14,376 nucleotides of DNA from an uncultured Veillonella sp. (GCA_900549845.1 URPT01000029.1:1-14376); one strand, 5' to 3'. Shown: positions 1 through 7,438, counted from the first letter of the stretch. Translations and numbers: made by a program. The notes: generated from the sequence alone by a model not told the origin.

Positions 1-641
1 AGAATGCCTCTAAGAATACCTGTAATTTTAGCACGTACCGGTTCTTCATCTACATAACCAATGACTTCATTAGCTTGTACAGAATCGCCGATATGGCGCT
101 TAGCTGTAAACAGACCAGCCTTTGATGAGTGAATAACACGTTCATGAGTATAACCACCTACATTACCAGGAATACCCGTATTAGGTTGCGCCGGGCCATC
201 ATAGATACAGCGACCTAAATAATGACCACGCATAGTTTCAATAACCACATCCACATCATGCCCTGCAGTAAATCCAGGCCCCACACCAATGACGAGATCT
301 GCATCATCACGTTTGGTGCCAAGATTCTTTTTACTTAAAATAGCATCTACAACAATAGCTGGCTTCAATGTATCAAGTAGCTCTTCATATGAACTAGTCA
401 CAACGGGAATAACACCTTGTGCCAACGTATCTGCTACTTCGCTAAGGGCTACATGACGTGCTACAAAGCGTTCCAAAATCATTTCTCCACGATGTACAGC
501 ATTGCCATAACATACTTCACGGCGAATCATGGTAGGAATGGCGATTTCGTTAATCACCACAGGATAGCCTGCACGTTTCAATCTATATACAGCGCCAGAA
601 GCGATATCTCCGCCTCCACGCATAAGCACTAATGGTTTCAT
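1..641 (-). CDS. yqeB: YqeB/EF2563-family selenium-dependent molybdenum hydroxylase accessory protein (partial, C-terminus cut by window edge)
   Basis: The minus-strand reading frame starts at 641 (MKPLVLMRGGGDIASGAVYR) and stays open for 213 codons to the left edge, so the C-terminus is missing. Family-like stretches are RGGGDIASG near residues 8-16, VDAILSKKNLGT, VIGVGPGFTAGHDVDVVIET, and RGHYLGRCIYDGPAQPNTGIPG. These fit the YqeB (EF2563) family, known from comparative genomics to travel with orphan SelD and molybdenum hydroxylases; its exact chemistry is unknown to me. The start has GAGG about 6 nt upstream, and its ATG overlaps the mocA stop in an ATGA, implying translational coupling. 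It is the last visible gene of the hydroxylase operon. The full family length is roughly 270 residues, so about a fifth is probably outside the window. Confidence 0.9.
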   Translation of the reverse strand, partial: MKPLVLMRGGGDIASGAVYRLKRAGYPVVINEIAIPTMIRREVCYGNAVHRGEMILERFVARHVALSEVADTLAQGVIPVVTSSYEELLDTLKPAIVVDAILSKKNLGTKRDDADLVIGVGPGFTAGHDVDVVIETMRGHYLGRCIYDGPAQPNTGIPGNVGGYTHERVIHSSKAGLFTAKRHIGDSVQANEVIGYVDEEPVRAKITGILRGI

Positions 642-1360
642 AATGCCTCACTTTCACGTTCTTTTAAACGCTCAAAATCATCGGGTGTATCGATATCATA
701 TCCAATATCGTCACGAATCCATAATTTGATAACATGGTCTTTACCACTACCGCGAATGATAGTTTTACCACCTTGATCCCCTTGAATATGTTGCAATGAT
801 TCAAACCAATGTGAACCAAATAAAACAGGATTTCCCGACTGATAATTCGCCCCATAATGCGGGACGACGATAGTTTTCGAATGAAAGTTATCACTAAATG
901 CACTAATAACCTGATGTACAACATTCCCAGTCAATAGTGGTTGATCCCCTACAGAACAAAGAATGCCGTCTAGCGGTATCGGTGAATTTTCTACCAAGTA
1001 ACGTACTCCTATCGCTATGGACAGGCCTTGTCCACGATTAGGATGTTCATTCTGAACCACTTCAAACCCATAGCTCGTAACTATAGGTTCTAATCTTTCA
1101 TGATCATCACCAGTAACCGCTACAAAAGGTAGTTTACAGGATTCAGTAATTCCTACCGAATCATTCCATCCACAATGAAGAGCCCCACAGACCGCATCTA
1201 AAACAGTTTTACCACGCCAAGGCAAAAGTTGCTTATTACATCCCATGCGCTTAGATTGACCTCCTACGAGGAGGACAATGCCAATATGCAAAGGACGACG
1301 GTCTATGGGGTCTCTCATGGGACTGAAAGCGGTATTAGATTTTGCTTTCACATAAGTCAT
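638..1360 (-). CDS. mocA: molybdenum cofactor cytidylyltransferase (MocA family NTP transferase)
   Basis: A 240-residue protein of the MobA/MocA nucleotidyltransferase fold. Family members add CMP (or GMP in MobA) to molybdopterin in the cytoplasm; hydroxylases of the xanthine dehydrogenase type normally use the CMP form. Visible motifs are the nucleotide loop LVGGQSKRMG at residues 31-40 with K43, N104 followed by GQGLSIAIG (110-118), the metal/nucleotide motif GDQPLLT (138-144), and a later SGNPVLF. About 24 residues precede the first strand, which is longer than usual. An internal Met15 exists but has no Shine-Dalgarno, while the chosen start has AGGTAC just upstream. The gene follows yqeC by 6 nt and overlaps yqeB by 4 nt. 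In this context it most likely matures the cofactor of the adjacent hydroxylase. Confidence 0.88.
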   Translation of the reverse strand: MTYVKAKSNTAFSPMRDPIDRRPLHIGIVLLVGGQSKRMGCNKQLLPWRGKTVLDAVCGALHCGWNDSVGITESCKLPFVAVTGDDHERLEPIVTSYGFEVVQNEHPNRGQGLSIAIGVRYLVENSPIPLDGILCSVGDQPLLTGNVVHQVISAFSDNFHSKTIVVPHYGANYQSGNPVLFGSHWFESLQHIQGDQGGKTIIRGSGKDHVIKLWIRDDIGYDIDTPDDFERLKERESEAL

Positions 1361-1366
1361 GAGTAC

Positions 1367-2125
1367 CTACCGACATTGAATAATGCGACGGATTTCACAA
1401 CTTGCTTTATATCCATCAGCTAAGATGATAGCGGAAATGTCGCTATCTACAATATGATCAATAAAATCATCAATGATACGATGTTGCACCGTTTCATAAC
1501 CAGTACAGAACAGAATTTTTTTACCTTTACTGTATTGGAATAAACCTTGCTTATGGAGCACAAGATCAGCCAACATACGTGGCGTTACAATGGCCCCCAT
1601 ATCGCGTTTCACAATATCTTGAACGAGCTCGATATTATGCACGTGCTCATCATCAAGCGGCGCTCCTAACATTTGTAAATTCACAAGACCAATCGTAGTC
1701 TTTGTGAGAGATGGGATAACTGGCTCAGTCGTCTTAGGAGCCTTAAGCCATTTTTCCTTTGCCCCATCTGCTTCTACTACAATTTGCCAGTTCGGATGCA
1801 ACTTTGCTAAACCATCAATAAGATCACAATCTAAGGAGTCCACTTTTGTTCCTGTAATACCAGAGAACCACGCACCACAATATCCACGCAAAATACGATC
1901 AGTACAATATTCATCAGCTTCATTAATATTTCGAGTATAAATCGGTTCATAATGAGCCACTTGAGATTCATAGAGTCGAGTCGTAGTCGTAACTACGATG
2001 GGCTGACCTTTCAGCCTTCCATATTCTACTAATTTTGAAAGCACAGTCGTTTTACCGCCAGCCCCAACGAGGGCCACGATTCCCGGCTGAATCAATCGAT
2101 TCCAATAGGATGTTTGTGATGTCAT
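1367..2125 (-). CDS. yqeC: YqeC-family putative selenium-dependent hydroxylase accessory protein
   Basis: A 252-residue cytoplasmic protein with a P-loop, GAGGKTT, at residues 21-27, a TTTTR strand at 46-50 and the family-typical EADGAKEKWLKAP at 118-130. This pattern marks the YqeC family, an ATPase-like accessory factor found with YqeB and molybdenum hydroxylases; its biochemical step is not established to my knowledge. The start is supported by AGGAGG about 9 nt upstream of the ATG. It lies 41 nt after the molybdopterin subunit and 6 nt before mocA, inside the same operon. The sequence shows no truncation. The family assignment is firm; the selenium role is inferred from family knowledge and from the neighbours. 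Confidence 0.88.
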   Translation of the reverse strand: MTSQTSYWNRLIQPGIVALVGAGGKTTVLSKLVEYGRLKGQPIVVTTTTRLYESQVAHYEPIYTRNINEADEYCTDRILRGYCGAWFSGITGTKVDSLDCDLIDGLAKLHPNWQIVVEADGAKEKWLKAPKTTEPVIPSLTKTTIGLVNLQMLGAPLDDEHVHNIELVQDIVKRDMGAIVTPRMLADLVLHKQGLFQYSKGKKILFCTGYETVQHRIIDDFIDHIVDSDISAIILADGYKASCEIRRIIQCR

Positions 2126-2166
2126 AAAACCAGGCCTCCTTAGAAAGGAAAAGTAAATAGAAATCT

Positions 2167-4461
2167 CTATACTTTATATTTCTCGTCCATAGCCATAAAT
2201 ACCTTCTCAGGTGTCATAGGTAGTGTACGAACGTCCGCACCAACTGCATTTTTAATAGCATGTTGAATAGCTGGACTAGCCGTATTAATAACAACTTCAC
2301 CAATAGATTTGGCACCAAATCCGCCTGTCGGTTCATAAGACTCTACAAAGTCTACATGTAACTCACCAATATCTTGACGGGTTGGAATTTTATAAGTCAT
2401 AAGGTTATTAGTCTCTAAGCGACCATTATTGGAATAGCGTACATCTTCATACAACGCCATGCCGATAGCTTGTACTACGCCGCCTTCAACTTGAACGCGA
2501 GCCAATTTAGGATTGATAACAGTACCGCAGTCGATGCAGGAGTATGTATGAAGCGGAATAACCTTGCCAGTTTGTTTGTCTACTTTTACCTCTGCAATGG
2601 TTGCCATAAATGGAGGTGGGGATGTATGACTGCCCCATGTAGCGAAACCAGACAATTGTTCTGCATTAACGCCTACCAATAATTTTGGAGCTAATTGATG
2701 GATATCCATAGTTTGAGAACCATCTTTTGTGGTAGCTACAACGCCATCAAAGTCGATGTTTTCTACATCTGTATCAAAGAATTGAGCAAACTTAGCAATA
2801 ATCTTAGTGCGTAATTCTTCAGCAGCCATTTTCGCTGCCGTACCAGTTACGTATGTTGTACTAGATGCATAGGAACCTGGATCAAATGGTACGATGTCTG
2901 TATCAGATTCAACAACAGTCATGTATTCCATAGGACAGCCAATGATTTCACAAGCCATTTGAGTCAATACAGTATTAGCACCCATGCCCATATCGGAAGA
3001 GCCCGTATACAATGTGTAGTTACCATCATCGCCAAGACGAATTTCTACAGATGCTACGTCAATATTAGCAACGCCAGAACCTTGCAATGCTAGCGCCATA
3101 CCAAGGCCGCCACGGTAGCGTTCATCGATATCCCAAGAATGAGGACGTTCATCCCAACGAGCCATTTCTTTTACGCGGTTTACTGTATCTTGGAATAGAC
3201 CAGAGTCAAGATATTCATCTGGAGCGTATACCAAGCTTTGTTCACCTTGAGCAATCAAGTTCTTTTGACGCAATTCAGCAGGGTCTATACCCATTTTGTC
3301 CGCCAAGTTATTAACTGCACACTCTAAAGGCCATAACGCTTCGGTAGCACCATAACCGCGGAATGCACCGCCTGGTGTATGGTTCATGTATACGCCTTCT
3401 GTACCGTAGTGGACAGCTGTCGCTTTATTGTATAAAGGAATGGACTTATGCTCACCAGCTGTAGTAGTAGTGAAACAGTGAGTTGCATGAGCACCTGCAT
3501 CAGTAATGGAGTCCATATCAATTACTTTGATAATTCCATCTTTTGTAGCACCTACACGGATTTTCCATTCACGAGCATGACGTGTAGTGGAGCAAGTCTG
3601 TGCTTCAGTGCGATCGTATAAGAGGTAGCAAGGTTTTTTCAATGTCCACGCCACAAAAGCTGTCATAATTTCTGTGCAAGCCGTTTGTTTAGAACCGAAA
3701 CCACCGCCGATACGAGGTTTGATTACGCGAACCTTTGTAGCCGGAATTCCTAATGCACGCGCAATATGACGGCGTACATGGAATACGATTTGTGTAGAAG
3801 ATACGATAACTACGCGGCCCAATGCATCAATGTAACCATAACTTTGGAATGGCTCCATCGCTGTTTGGCGTGTAGCTTGGTCAAAGTAAGTACCATCTAC
3901 TACATAATCACATTTTGCAAGTTCAGCTTCAATATCGCCTACTCGTTTATGATAAGATACGCAAATATTGCGTTTATAATCTTGACCTACAGGGATATTG
4001 TTATGAATATCATCTTCAGGGTGGACTACTGTTTCATGGTCGATAGCAGTATGCATATCAAGTACAGGTTTTTGTACTTCGTATTCAACCTTGATAAGAG
4101 GCATCGCTTTAAGTGCTGTAGCTTCATCTTTTGCAACAACAAGAGCCACTTCATCGCCTACATAGCGAACTACAGGGTCTAAGATAAGCGCATCATAAGC
4201 AGATGGCTCTGGATAGGTTTGACCAGCCAATGTAAAACGAGTATTAGGCACATCTTCATGTGTAAAGATCGCTTCTACGCCAGGAATCAATTTAGCTTTA
4301 GATGTATCGATTGATTTAATGCGCGCCTGTGCATGAGGACTACGAAGAACCTTAATAACGAGCGCATCTTTTGGAACAAAATCGCCAGTATAAGACGGTT
4401 TACCCGTCAAAATACCTTTAGAGTCAACTTTGTCATAGGATTTACCAATGTGCTTATTCAT
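2167..4461 (-). CDS. xanthine dehydrogenase-type hydroxylase, molybdopterin-binding catalytic subunit
   Basis: A 764-residue large subunit of the xanthine oxidase family, which hydroxylates purines or related heterocycles at a molybdenum centre in the cytoplasm. It has the a/b hammerhead region at about 16-130 and the Mo-binding domains after it. Motifs: MEP at 202-204, SSTQ ending in Q224 (Mo-oxo contact), IGGGFGSKQ at 251-259, GGAFRGYG at 364-371 with R368 (equivalent of bovine Arg880), MGMG at 491-494, and GAKSIGE at 716-722 with the likely catalytic base E722. Q259 sits where bovine xanthine oxidase has Glu802. The start overlaps the 2Fe-2S subunit stop as TAATG and has AAGGAGG upstream. 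The context of FAD and 2Fe-2S subunits and yqeC/mocA/yqeB supports a purine hydroxylase, possibly selenium-dependent. The exact substrate cannot be read from sequence. Confidence 0.93.
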   Translation of the reverse strand: MNKHIGKSYDKVDSKGILTGKPSYTGDFVPKDALVIKVLRSPHAQARIKSIDTSKAKLIPGVEAIFTHEDVPNTRFTLAGQTYPEPSAYDALILDPVVRYVGDEVALVVAKDEATALKAMPLIKVEYEVQKPVLDMHTAIDHETVVHPEDDIHNNIPVGQDYKRNICVSYHKRVGDIEAELAKCDYVVDGTYFDQATRQTAMEPFQSYGYIDALGRVVIVSSTQIVFHVRRHIARALGIPATKVRVIKPRIGGGFGSKQTACTEIMTAFVAWTLKKPCYLLYDRTEAQTCSTTRHAREWKIRVGATKDGIIKVIDMDSITDAGAHATHCFTTTTAGEHKSIPLYNKATAVHYGTEGVYMNHTPGGAFRGYGATEALWPLECAVNNLADKMGIDPAELRQKNLIAQGEQSLVYAPDEYLDSGLFQDTVNRVKEMARWDERPHSWDIDERYRGGLGMALALQGSGVANIDVASVEIRLGDDGNYTLYTGSSDMGMGANTVLTQMACEIIGCPMEYMTVVESDTDIVPFDPGSYASSTTYVTGTAAKMAAEELRTKIIAKFAQFFDTDVENIDFDGVVATTKDGSQTMDIHQLAPKLLVGVNAEQLSGFATWGSHTSPPPFMATIAEVKVDKQTGKVIPLHTYSCIDCGTVINPKLARVQVEGGVVQAIGMALYEDVRYSNNGRLETNNLMTYKIPTRQDIGELHVDFVESYEPTGGFGAKSIGEVVINTASPAIQHAIKNAVGADVRTLPMTPEKVFMAMDEKYKV

Positions 4462-4916
4462 TATTTTAGGCCTCCTTCTAAGAATTTACGAACCCCTCGA
4501 AGTTGTGATTCATAGCCAGTACAACGGCACAAGTTACCGATGAGGTATTCACGAATCTCATCATCACTAGCCTTTGGATTTTTACGTTTTAAGTTGATAG
4601 CACTCATCATCATGCCAGTTGTACAGAAGCCGCATTGGTCAGCGCCTTCGCTAGCAATACAAGCCGCTAATAATTCAGCCTCTTCTTGCAAGCCTTCTAA
4701 TGTGGTGATTTTATGACCAGGCGCACGGAATGTAGGATATGCACAAGACAAAATAATTTCGTCATCTACCCATACAGTGCAAAGGCCACAGTTTGTTGTG
4801 TCACAGCCACAACGTACGCTGTAGTAACCAAGATTACGCAATGTATCCAATAACATTTCATCAGTTGGCACATTAACAGTTACATTTTTATTATTAATAT
4901 TAAGTACGAGTTCCAT
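4461..4916 (-). CDS. xanthine dehydrogenase-type hydroxylase, 2Fe-2S subunit
   Basis: A 151-residue iron-sulfur subunit that passes electrons from the molybdenum site to FAD. The N-terminal plant-ferredoxin-like domain has ligands C38, C43, C46 and C58 (C-x4-C-x2-C-x11-C). The C-terminal helical domain carries the second cluster in QCGFCTTGM (C95, C98) and NLCRCTGY (C130, C132). Length and motifs are those of a complete CoxS/XdhC-type subunit. Its start overlaps the FAD-subunit stop by one base (TAATG), with AAGGAGGTGG upstream, and its stop overlaps the large-subunit start the same way. Such one-base overlaps favour a fixed ratio of the three subunits. An extra cysteine, C36, lies just before the first cluster. 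Confidence 0.95.
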   Translation of the reverse strand: MELVLNINNKNVTVNVPTDEMLLDTLRNLGYYSVRCGCDTTNCGLCTVWVDDEIILSCAYPTFRAPGHKITTLEGLQEEAELLAACIASEGADQCGFCTTGMMMSAINLKRKNPKASDDEIREYLIGNLCRCTGYESQLRGVRKFLEGGLK

Positions 4917-5698
4917 TATTGTGCCACCTCCTTAGCCAAGCGTTGAACCATAGCTTTTACCATTTCCATGCGATATTCTTTGGACGCATGAGAATTAGAT
5001 TGGTAAACTAACTCTTCAGATGCTAATTGACCTGCTTCTTTTGCTGCAGACAATCCTTTTTCTGAAAGCAAAGCACTTGCTTTTTCTGCTAATTGAGGCA
5101 CGCCAGGTCTTGTACCGATGTACACTTCAACGCCTTTGTCATCACGGCGCAGAGCACCTGTCAACACTGGGAAGTCACCACGAGAGATGCGAAGAGCCTC
5201 TACAGCTACAGGCACATCTACTTTAGGGATACGAATTTCCACGAGGATATCACGTTCTCTGTATTTCATATAGTCATGTATGGACATGCGACCGCCTTTA
5301 AAAGTAACGATGTCTGCATGTACTGCCATTAATGCAGGAATAATGTCGGAGAAGCCGAAGCGGCTTGCTACAGATCCACCCATAGTAGCAGTGTTGCGGA
5401 ATTGAATGCCAAGAATTTCTTTAACACCTTTAACAACAGCACCCCCACAGAATTGTTGTAATGGCTCAAAACGTTCCACATCACCTTGCGTTGCCATAGC
5501 ACCAATGGCAAATTCGTTATCCTCTTCACGAACATAACGCAAGTCAAGACTAGCCATATCAATCACTGCAGGCCATGTGCGCCGACCTAAACGCAACCAG
5601 CAGCCGCCAGCTAGCATTGGGGCAGTTTTGTTTTTTGTGGCTAATTCATAAGCCTCTTCCACCGTCTTCGGTTGTAATACTTTCATAAATGCTAACAT
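4916..5698 (-). CDS. xanthine dehydrogenase-type hydroxylase, FAD-binding subunit
   Basis: With the chosen start this is a 260-residue FAD subunit of the CO dehydrogenase flavoprotein/CoxM family. It hands electrons from the 2Fe-2S subunit to an acceptor that cannot be told from sequence. The first FAD loop, AGGCWL (30-35), replaces the common AGGTDL; the second, IQFRNTATMGG (98-108), is close to consensus, followed by SDIIPALMAVHAD. The C-terminal CO_deh_flav domain is short. An upstream in-frame ATG at 5767 would add 23 residues unlike the family and lacks a ribosome site, whereas the ATG at 5698 has AGAGGA 6 nt upstream. The gene is first in the operon and overlaps the 2Fe-2S gene by one base. 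Confidence 0.9.
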   Translation of the reverse strand: MLAFMKVLQPKTVEEAYELATKNKTAPMLAGGCWLRLGRRTWPAVIDMASLDLRYVREEDNEFAIGAMATQGDVERFEPLQQFCGGAVVKGVKEILGIQFRNTATMGGSVASRFGFSDIIPALMAVHADIVTFKGGRMSIHDYMKYRERDILVEIRIPKVDVPVAVEALRISRGDFPVLTGALRRDDKGVEVYIGTRPGVPQLAEKASALLSEKGLSAAKEAGQLASEELVYQSNSHASKEYRMEMVKAMVQRLAKEVAQ

Positions 5699-5704
5699 AA
5701 TCTG

Positions 5705-5710
5705 TCCTCT
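5705..5710 (-). promoter_or_regulatory. Shine-Dalgarno deciding the FAD-subunit start
   Basis: AGAGGA on the minus strand, 6 nt before the ATG at 5698. It supports that start over the in-frame ATG at 5767 and over a third ATG at 5686, neither of which has a purine-rich site. Confidence 0.7.
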
Positions 5711-5723
5711 CAATGGTATACTA

Positions 5724-5752
5724 ATACTAACAGAACTGGATGATAACCACAA
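5724..5752 (-). promoter_or_regulatory. candidate promoter of the hydroxylase operon
   Basis: On the minus strand TTGTGG and TAGTAT are separated by 17 nt, and a TG one base before TAGTAT makes an extended -10. The match is moderate (3/6 and 4/6). Transcription would start close to the ribosome site, leaving a short leader. The -10 lies within the tandem ATACTAA repeat at 5718-5730. Confidence 0.35.
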
Positions 5753-5784
5753 AAATACAGATATCACCGAACTACAAACTTAGC

Positions 5785-5803
5785 AGGAATCTATAGAATT
5801 CCT
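5785..5803. promoter_or_regulatory. 19-bp near-palindrome between divergent hydroxylase operon and queG
   Basis: AGGAATCTATAGAATTCCT: arms AGGAAT and ATTCCT around a TCTATAGA core that is itself palindromic. It lies upstream of both divergent genes, where a dimeric regulator could act on either. No regulator gene lies nearby in the window, so this is a structural observation only. Confidence 0.4.
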
Positions 5804-5849
5804 CACGTTTCTTATACTTTTATTTTACCAATTATTCGCCACTAAATCT

Positions 5850-6728
5850 ATGATGAAAGATATAAATTTACAGGAATTTTGCAAAGAATTACATATTTAT
5901 GAATTTGGGATTGCCCCTTGGCCTCTACCTGAAAATGCAAAAACCATTTTGTACGAAACTAATCCCTGTCCATTTACAGCGGCAGATGTGGAGGAACGAC
6001 TACTAGGAACAACTGAGTTCACACCTAAAAGTGCTATTGTTTGTCTCTTTCCATACTACGTAGAACATAACGGTCCATCCAATCTGTCCCGCTATACATG
6101 GGGCACAGATTATCACCTGGTCATTAATGAATATTTAGAAAAACTTATTGAAAAATTACAAAAAATGAATACTTCAGCTCAGTTTTCTATACATTGTGAC
6201 ACCTCTCCCTTGGCAGACCGTTACATGGCATACTTAGCGGGCCTTGGCTTTTATGGCAAAAACAATTGTTTTATCAGTCCTAAATGGGGATCCTATGTTA
6301 TGATAGGAACAATTTTAACTACCTTAGAATTTGAGCCAAACACACCGCTTGGACAATCTTGCATGGGATGTAATCGTTGTATTACAGCATGCTTAGGTCA
6401 ATGTTTAGGGCACGACGAATTTAAATATGATACTTGTAAAAGCTACCTAACACAGAAAAAGGGAGATCTTACAAACGAGGAAGAAACCATCATAAGAAAA
6501 ACGCCACTCGTATTTGGCTGCGATGTATGCCAAGAGGTTTGCCCTCATAATCAGAGTATCCCCGCAACACCTATACCTGAATTTCAACGAGTAGAACCGT
6601 ACATAGATATTAACGAACTAGAGACCCTAACAAACAAAGAATTCAAAGCTAAGTATGGTAATCGGGCATTCTCATGGCGGGGGAAGAAAATATTAATGAG
6701 AAACCAAAATATTATTGAAGAAAAATAG
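5850..6728 (+). CDS. queG: epoxyqueuosine reductase QueG
   Basis: A 292-residue cobalamin- and Fe-S-dependent reductase that turns epoxyqueuosine into queuosine in tRNA. The DUF1730/cobalamin-binding region includes DTSP at 117-120 and GLGFYGKN at 131-138, then SPKWGSYVMIGTILTT. The first 4Fe-4S motif has C171, C174, C177 and C181; a further C196 sits in CKSYLTQ; the second motif has C224, C227 and C231 followed by CPHN. It is shorter than the roughly 380-residue E. coli enzyme and lacks a C-terminal HEAT-repeat extension, as in other short forms. The Pro usually following the fourth Cys is Leu182. Neither ATG (5850 or 5853) has a recognisable Shine-Dalgarno. It is transcribed alone and ended by the hairpin at 6802-6832. 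Confidence 0.93.
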   Translation: MMKDINLQEFCKELHIYEFGIAPWPLPENAKTILYETNPCPFTAADVEERLLGTTEFTPKSAIVCLFPYYVEHNGPSNLSRYTWGTDYHLVINEYLEKLIEKLQKMNTSAQFSIHCDTSPLADRYMAYLAGLGFYGKNNCFISPKWGSYVMIGTILTTLEFEPNTPLGQSCMGCNRCITACLGQCLGHDEFKYDTCKSYLTQKKGDLTNEEETIIRKTPLVFGCDVCQEVCPHNQSIPATPIPEFQRVEPYIDINELETLTNKEFKAKYGNRAFSWRGKKILMRNQNIIEEK

Positions 6729-6801
6729 ATATTATAATTTGTATTTGAGATGTAAAATGGCTGTGACGTCTATTAAGATGTTATGGCTATTTTTATAGAA
6801 T

Positions 6802-6832
6802 AAAAAGAGACGACCTCTGGTCGTCTCTTTTT
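6802..6832. terminator. bidirectional intrinsic terminator between queG and yfbR
   Basis: A perfect 14-bp stem, AAAAAGAGACGACC with GGTCGTCTCTTTTT, around a TCT loop. A-rich and T-rich ends allow termination in both directions. It sits 73 nt after queG and just beyond the convergent yfbR-type gene. Confidence 0.93.
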
Positions 6833-6838
6833 TAATCA

Positions 6839-7429
6839 TTATTTGATTTCGTAGTAATTTAGCTCATCTAAGCTTTTACCAAGAGCAGGCATATAAGTCT
6901 CAAGGAACATATCTACCTCTGGCATGTTGAGTGCTTTCAGTTTAGTCAAAATGGAGTCATGTGCTTCTTTAAACTCATCGTTCCCTGCCTTGAGTTCGTT
7001 TACACATTTCATATAGGCCGAAATTGTATCTGCCGCCTTAACGATAGGCCACTCAGGATTATCCTCTGCATCTACTATGAAAGGCTTATAAACAGCTTGT
7101 AATCGTTCTGGCAAGGTAGATAACATTTTCTCTTGTGCTAATGTTTCAACTTCACCGTACAGTTCACGAAGTTTTGGATCAAAATATTTAATTGGTGTTG
7201 GCATGTCGCCTGTGAAGATTTCACTCACCTCATGATACATGGCAATGACCGCCACCTTATTAATATCTATATTGCCACCGAAATATTCGTTCTTCAGAGC
7301 TGCTAAGTTATGAGCTACCATAGCCACCTCAAGGCTATGCTCTTGAATATTTTCTGTTTCTGTATTACGCATGAGGCTCCATCGATTGATAAAGCGCATG
7401 CGTTTTAAAAATGCAAAAAATGAACTCAT
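6839..7429 (-). CDS. yfbR: YfbR-family 5'-deoxynucleotidase (HD-domain phosphohydrolase)
   Basis: A 196-residue cytosolic protein closely resembling E. coli YfbR, which dephosphorylates deoxynucleoside 5'-monophosphates. Conserved stretches are FINRWSLMRNTETENIQEHSLEVAMVAH in outline (R16, H31), MYHEVSEIFTGDMPTPIKYF (H66, E67, E70, D75) and KAADTISAY (D134). E. coli has His-Asp at the central motif; here the codons read CAT GAG, so the metal-ligand Asp is Glu67. The start at 7429 has GGGGG 4-5 nt upstream and matches the family N-terminus. An in-frame ATG at 7459 lies in the loop of a strong hairpin and is unlikely. The gene is last in a mscS-carboxypeptidase-yfbR row, 117 nt after its neighbour, and may be transcribed with it or separately. 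Confidence 0.92.
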   Translation of the reverse strand: MSSFFAFLKRMRFINRWSLMRNTETENIQEHSLEVAMVAHNLAALKNEYFGGNIDINKVAVIAMYHEVSEIFTGDMPTPIKYFDPKLRELYGEVETLAQEKMLSTLPERLQAVYKPFIVDAEDNPEWPIVKAADTISAYMKCVNELKAGNDEFKEAHDSILTKLKALNMPEVDMFLETYMPALGKSLDELNYYEIK

Positions 7430-7433
7430 ATAT

Positions 7434-7438
7434 CCCCC
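7434..7438 (-). promoter_or_regulatory. Shine-Dalgarno deciding the yfbR start
   Basis: GGGGG (within TGGGGGAT) on the minus strand, close before the ATG at 7429. It begins only 7 nt after the leader hairpin, so hairpin folding could influence ribosome access. Confidence 0.6.

Noticed and set aside
664..924. 86-codon minus-strand frame inside mocA
   Set aside because: It is a shifted frame of mocA, whose own frame carries the conserved motifs throughout; no sign of a real frameshift.
3766..4182. 138-codon open frame on the plus strand
   Set aside because: It lies wholly antisense to the well-supported molybdopterin subunit, has no ribosome site and its Cys/Tyr/Ile-rich translation looks like complementary-strand noise.
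4461..4916. C36 and C38 pair as a non-standard cluster motif
   Set aside because: C38, C43, C46 and C58 already give the standard 2Fe-2S spacing; C36 is simply an extra cysteine.
5699..5767. Upstream start at 5767 for the FAD subunit
   Set aside because: The extra 23 residues do not resemble the family N-terminus, lack a ribosome site, and cover the likely promoter.
5699..5849. Possible Moco, purine or preQ1 riboswitch before the hydroxylase operon or queG
   Set aside because: I looked for aptamer-like conserved cores and found none; the leaders predicted from the candidate promoters are also too short.
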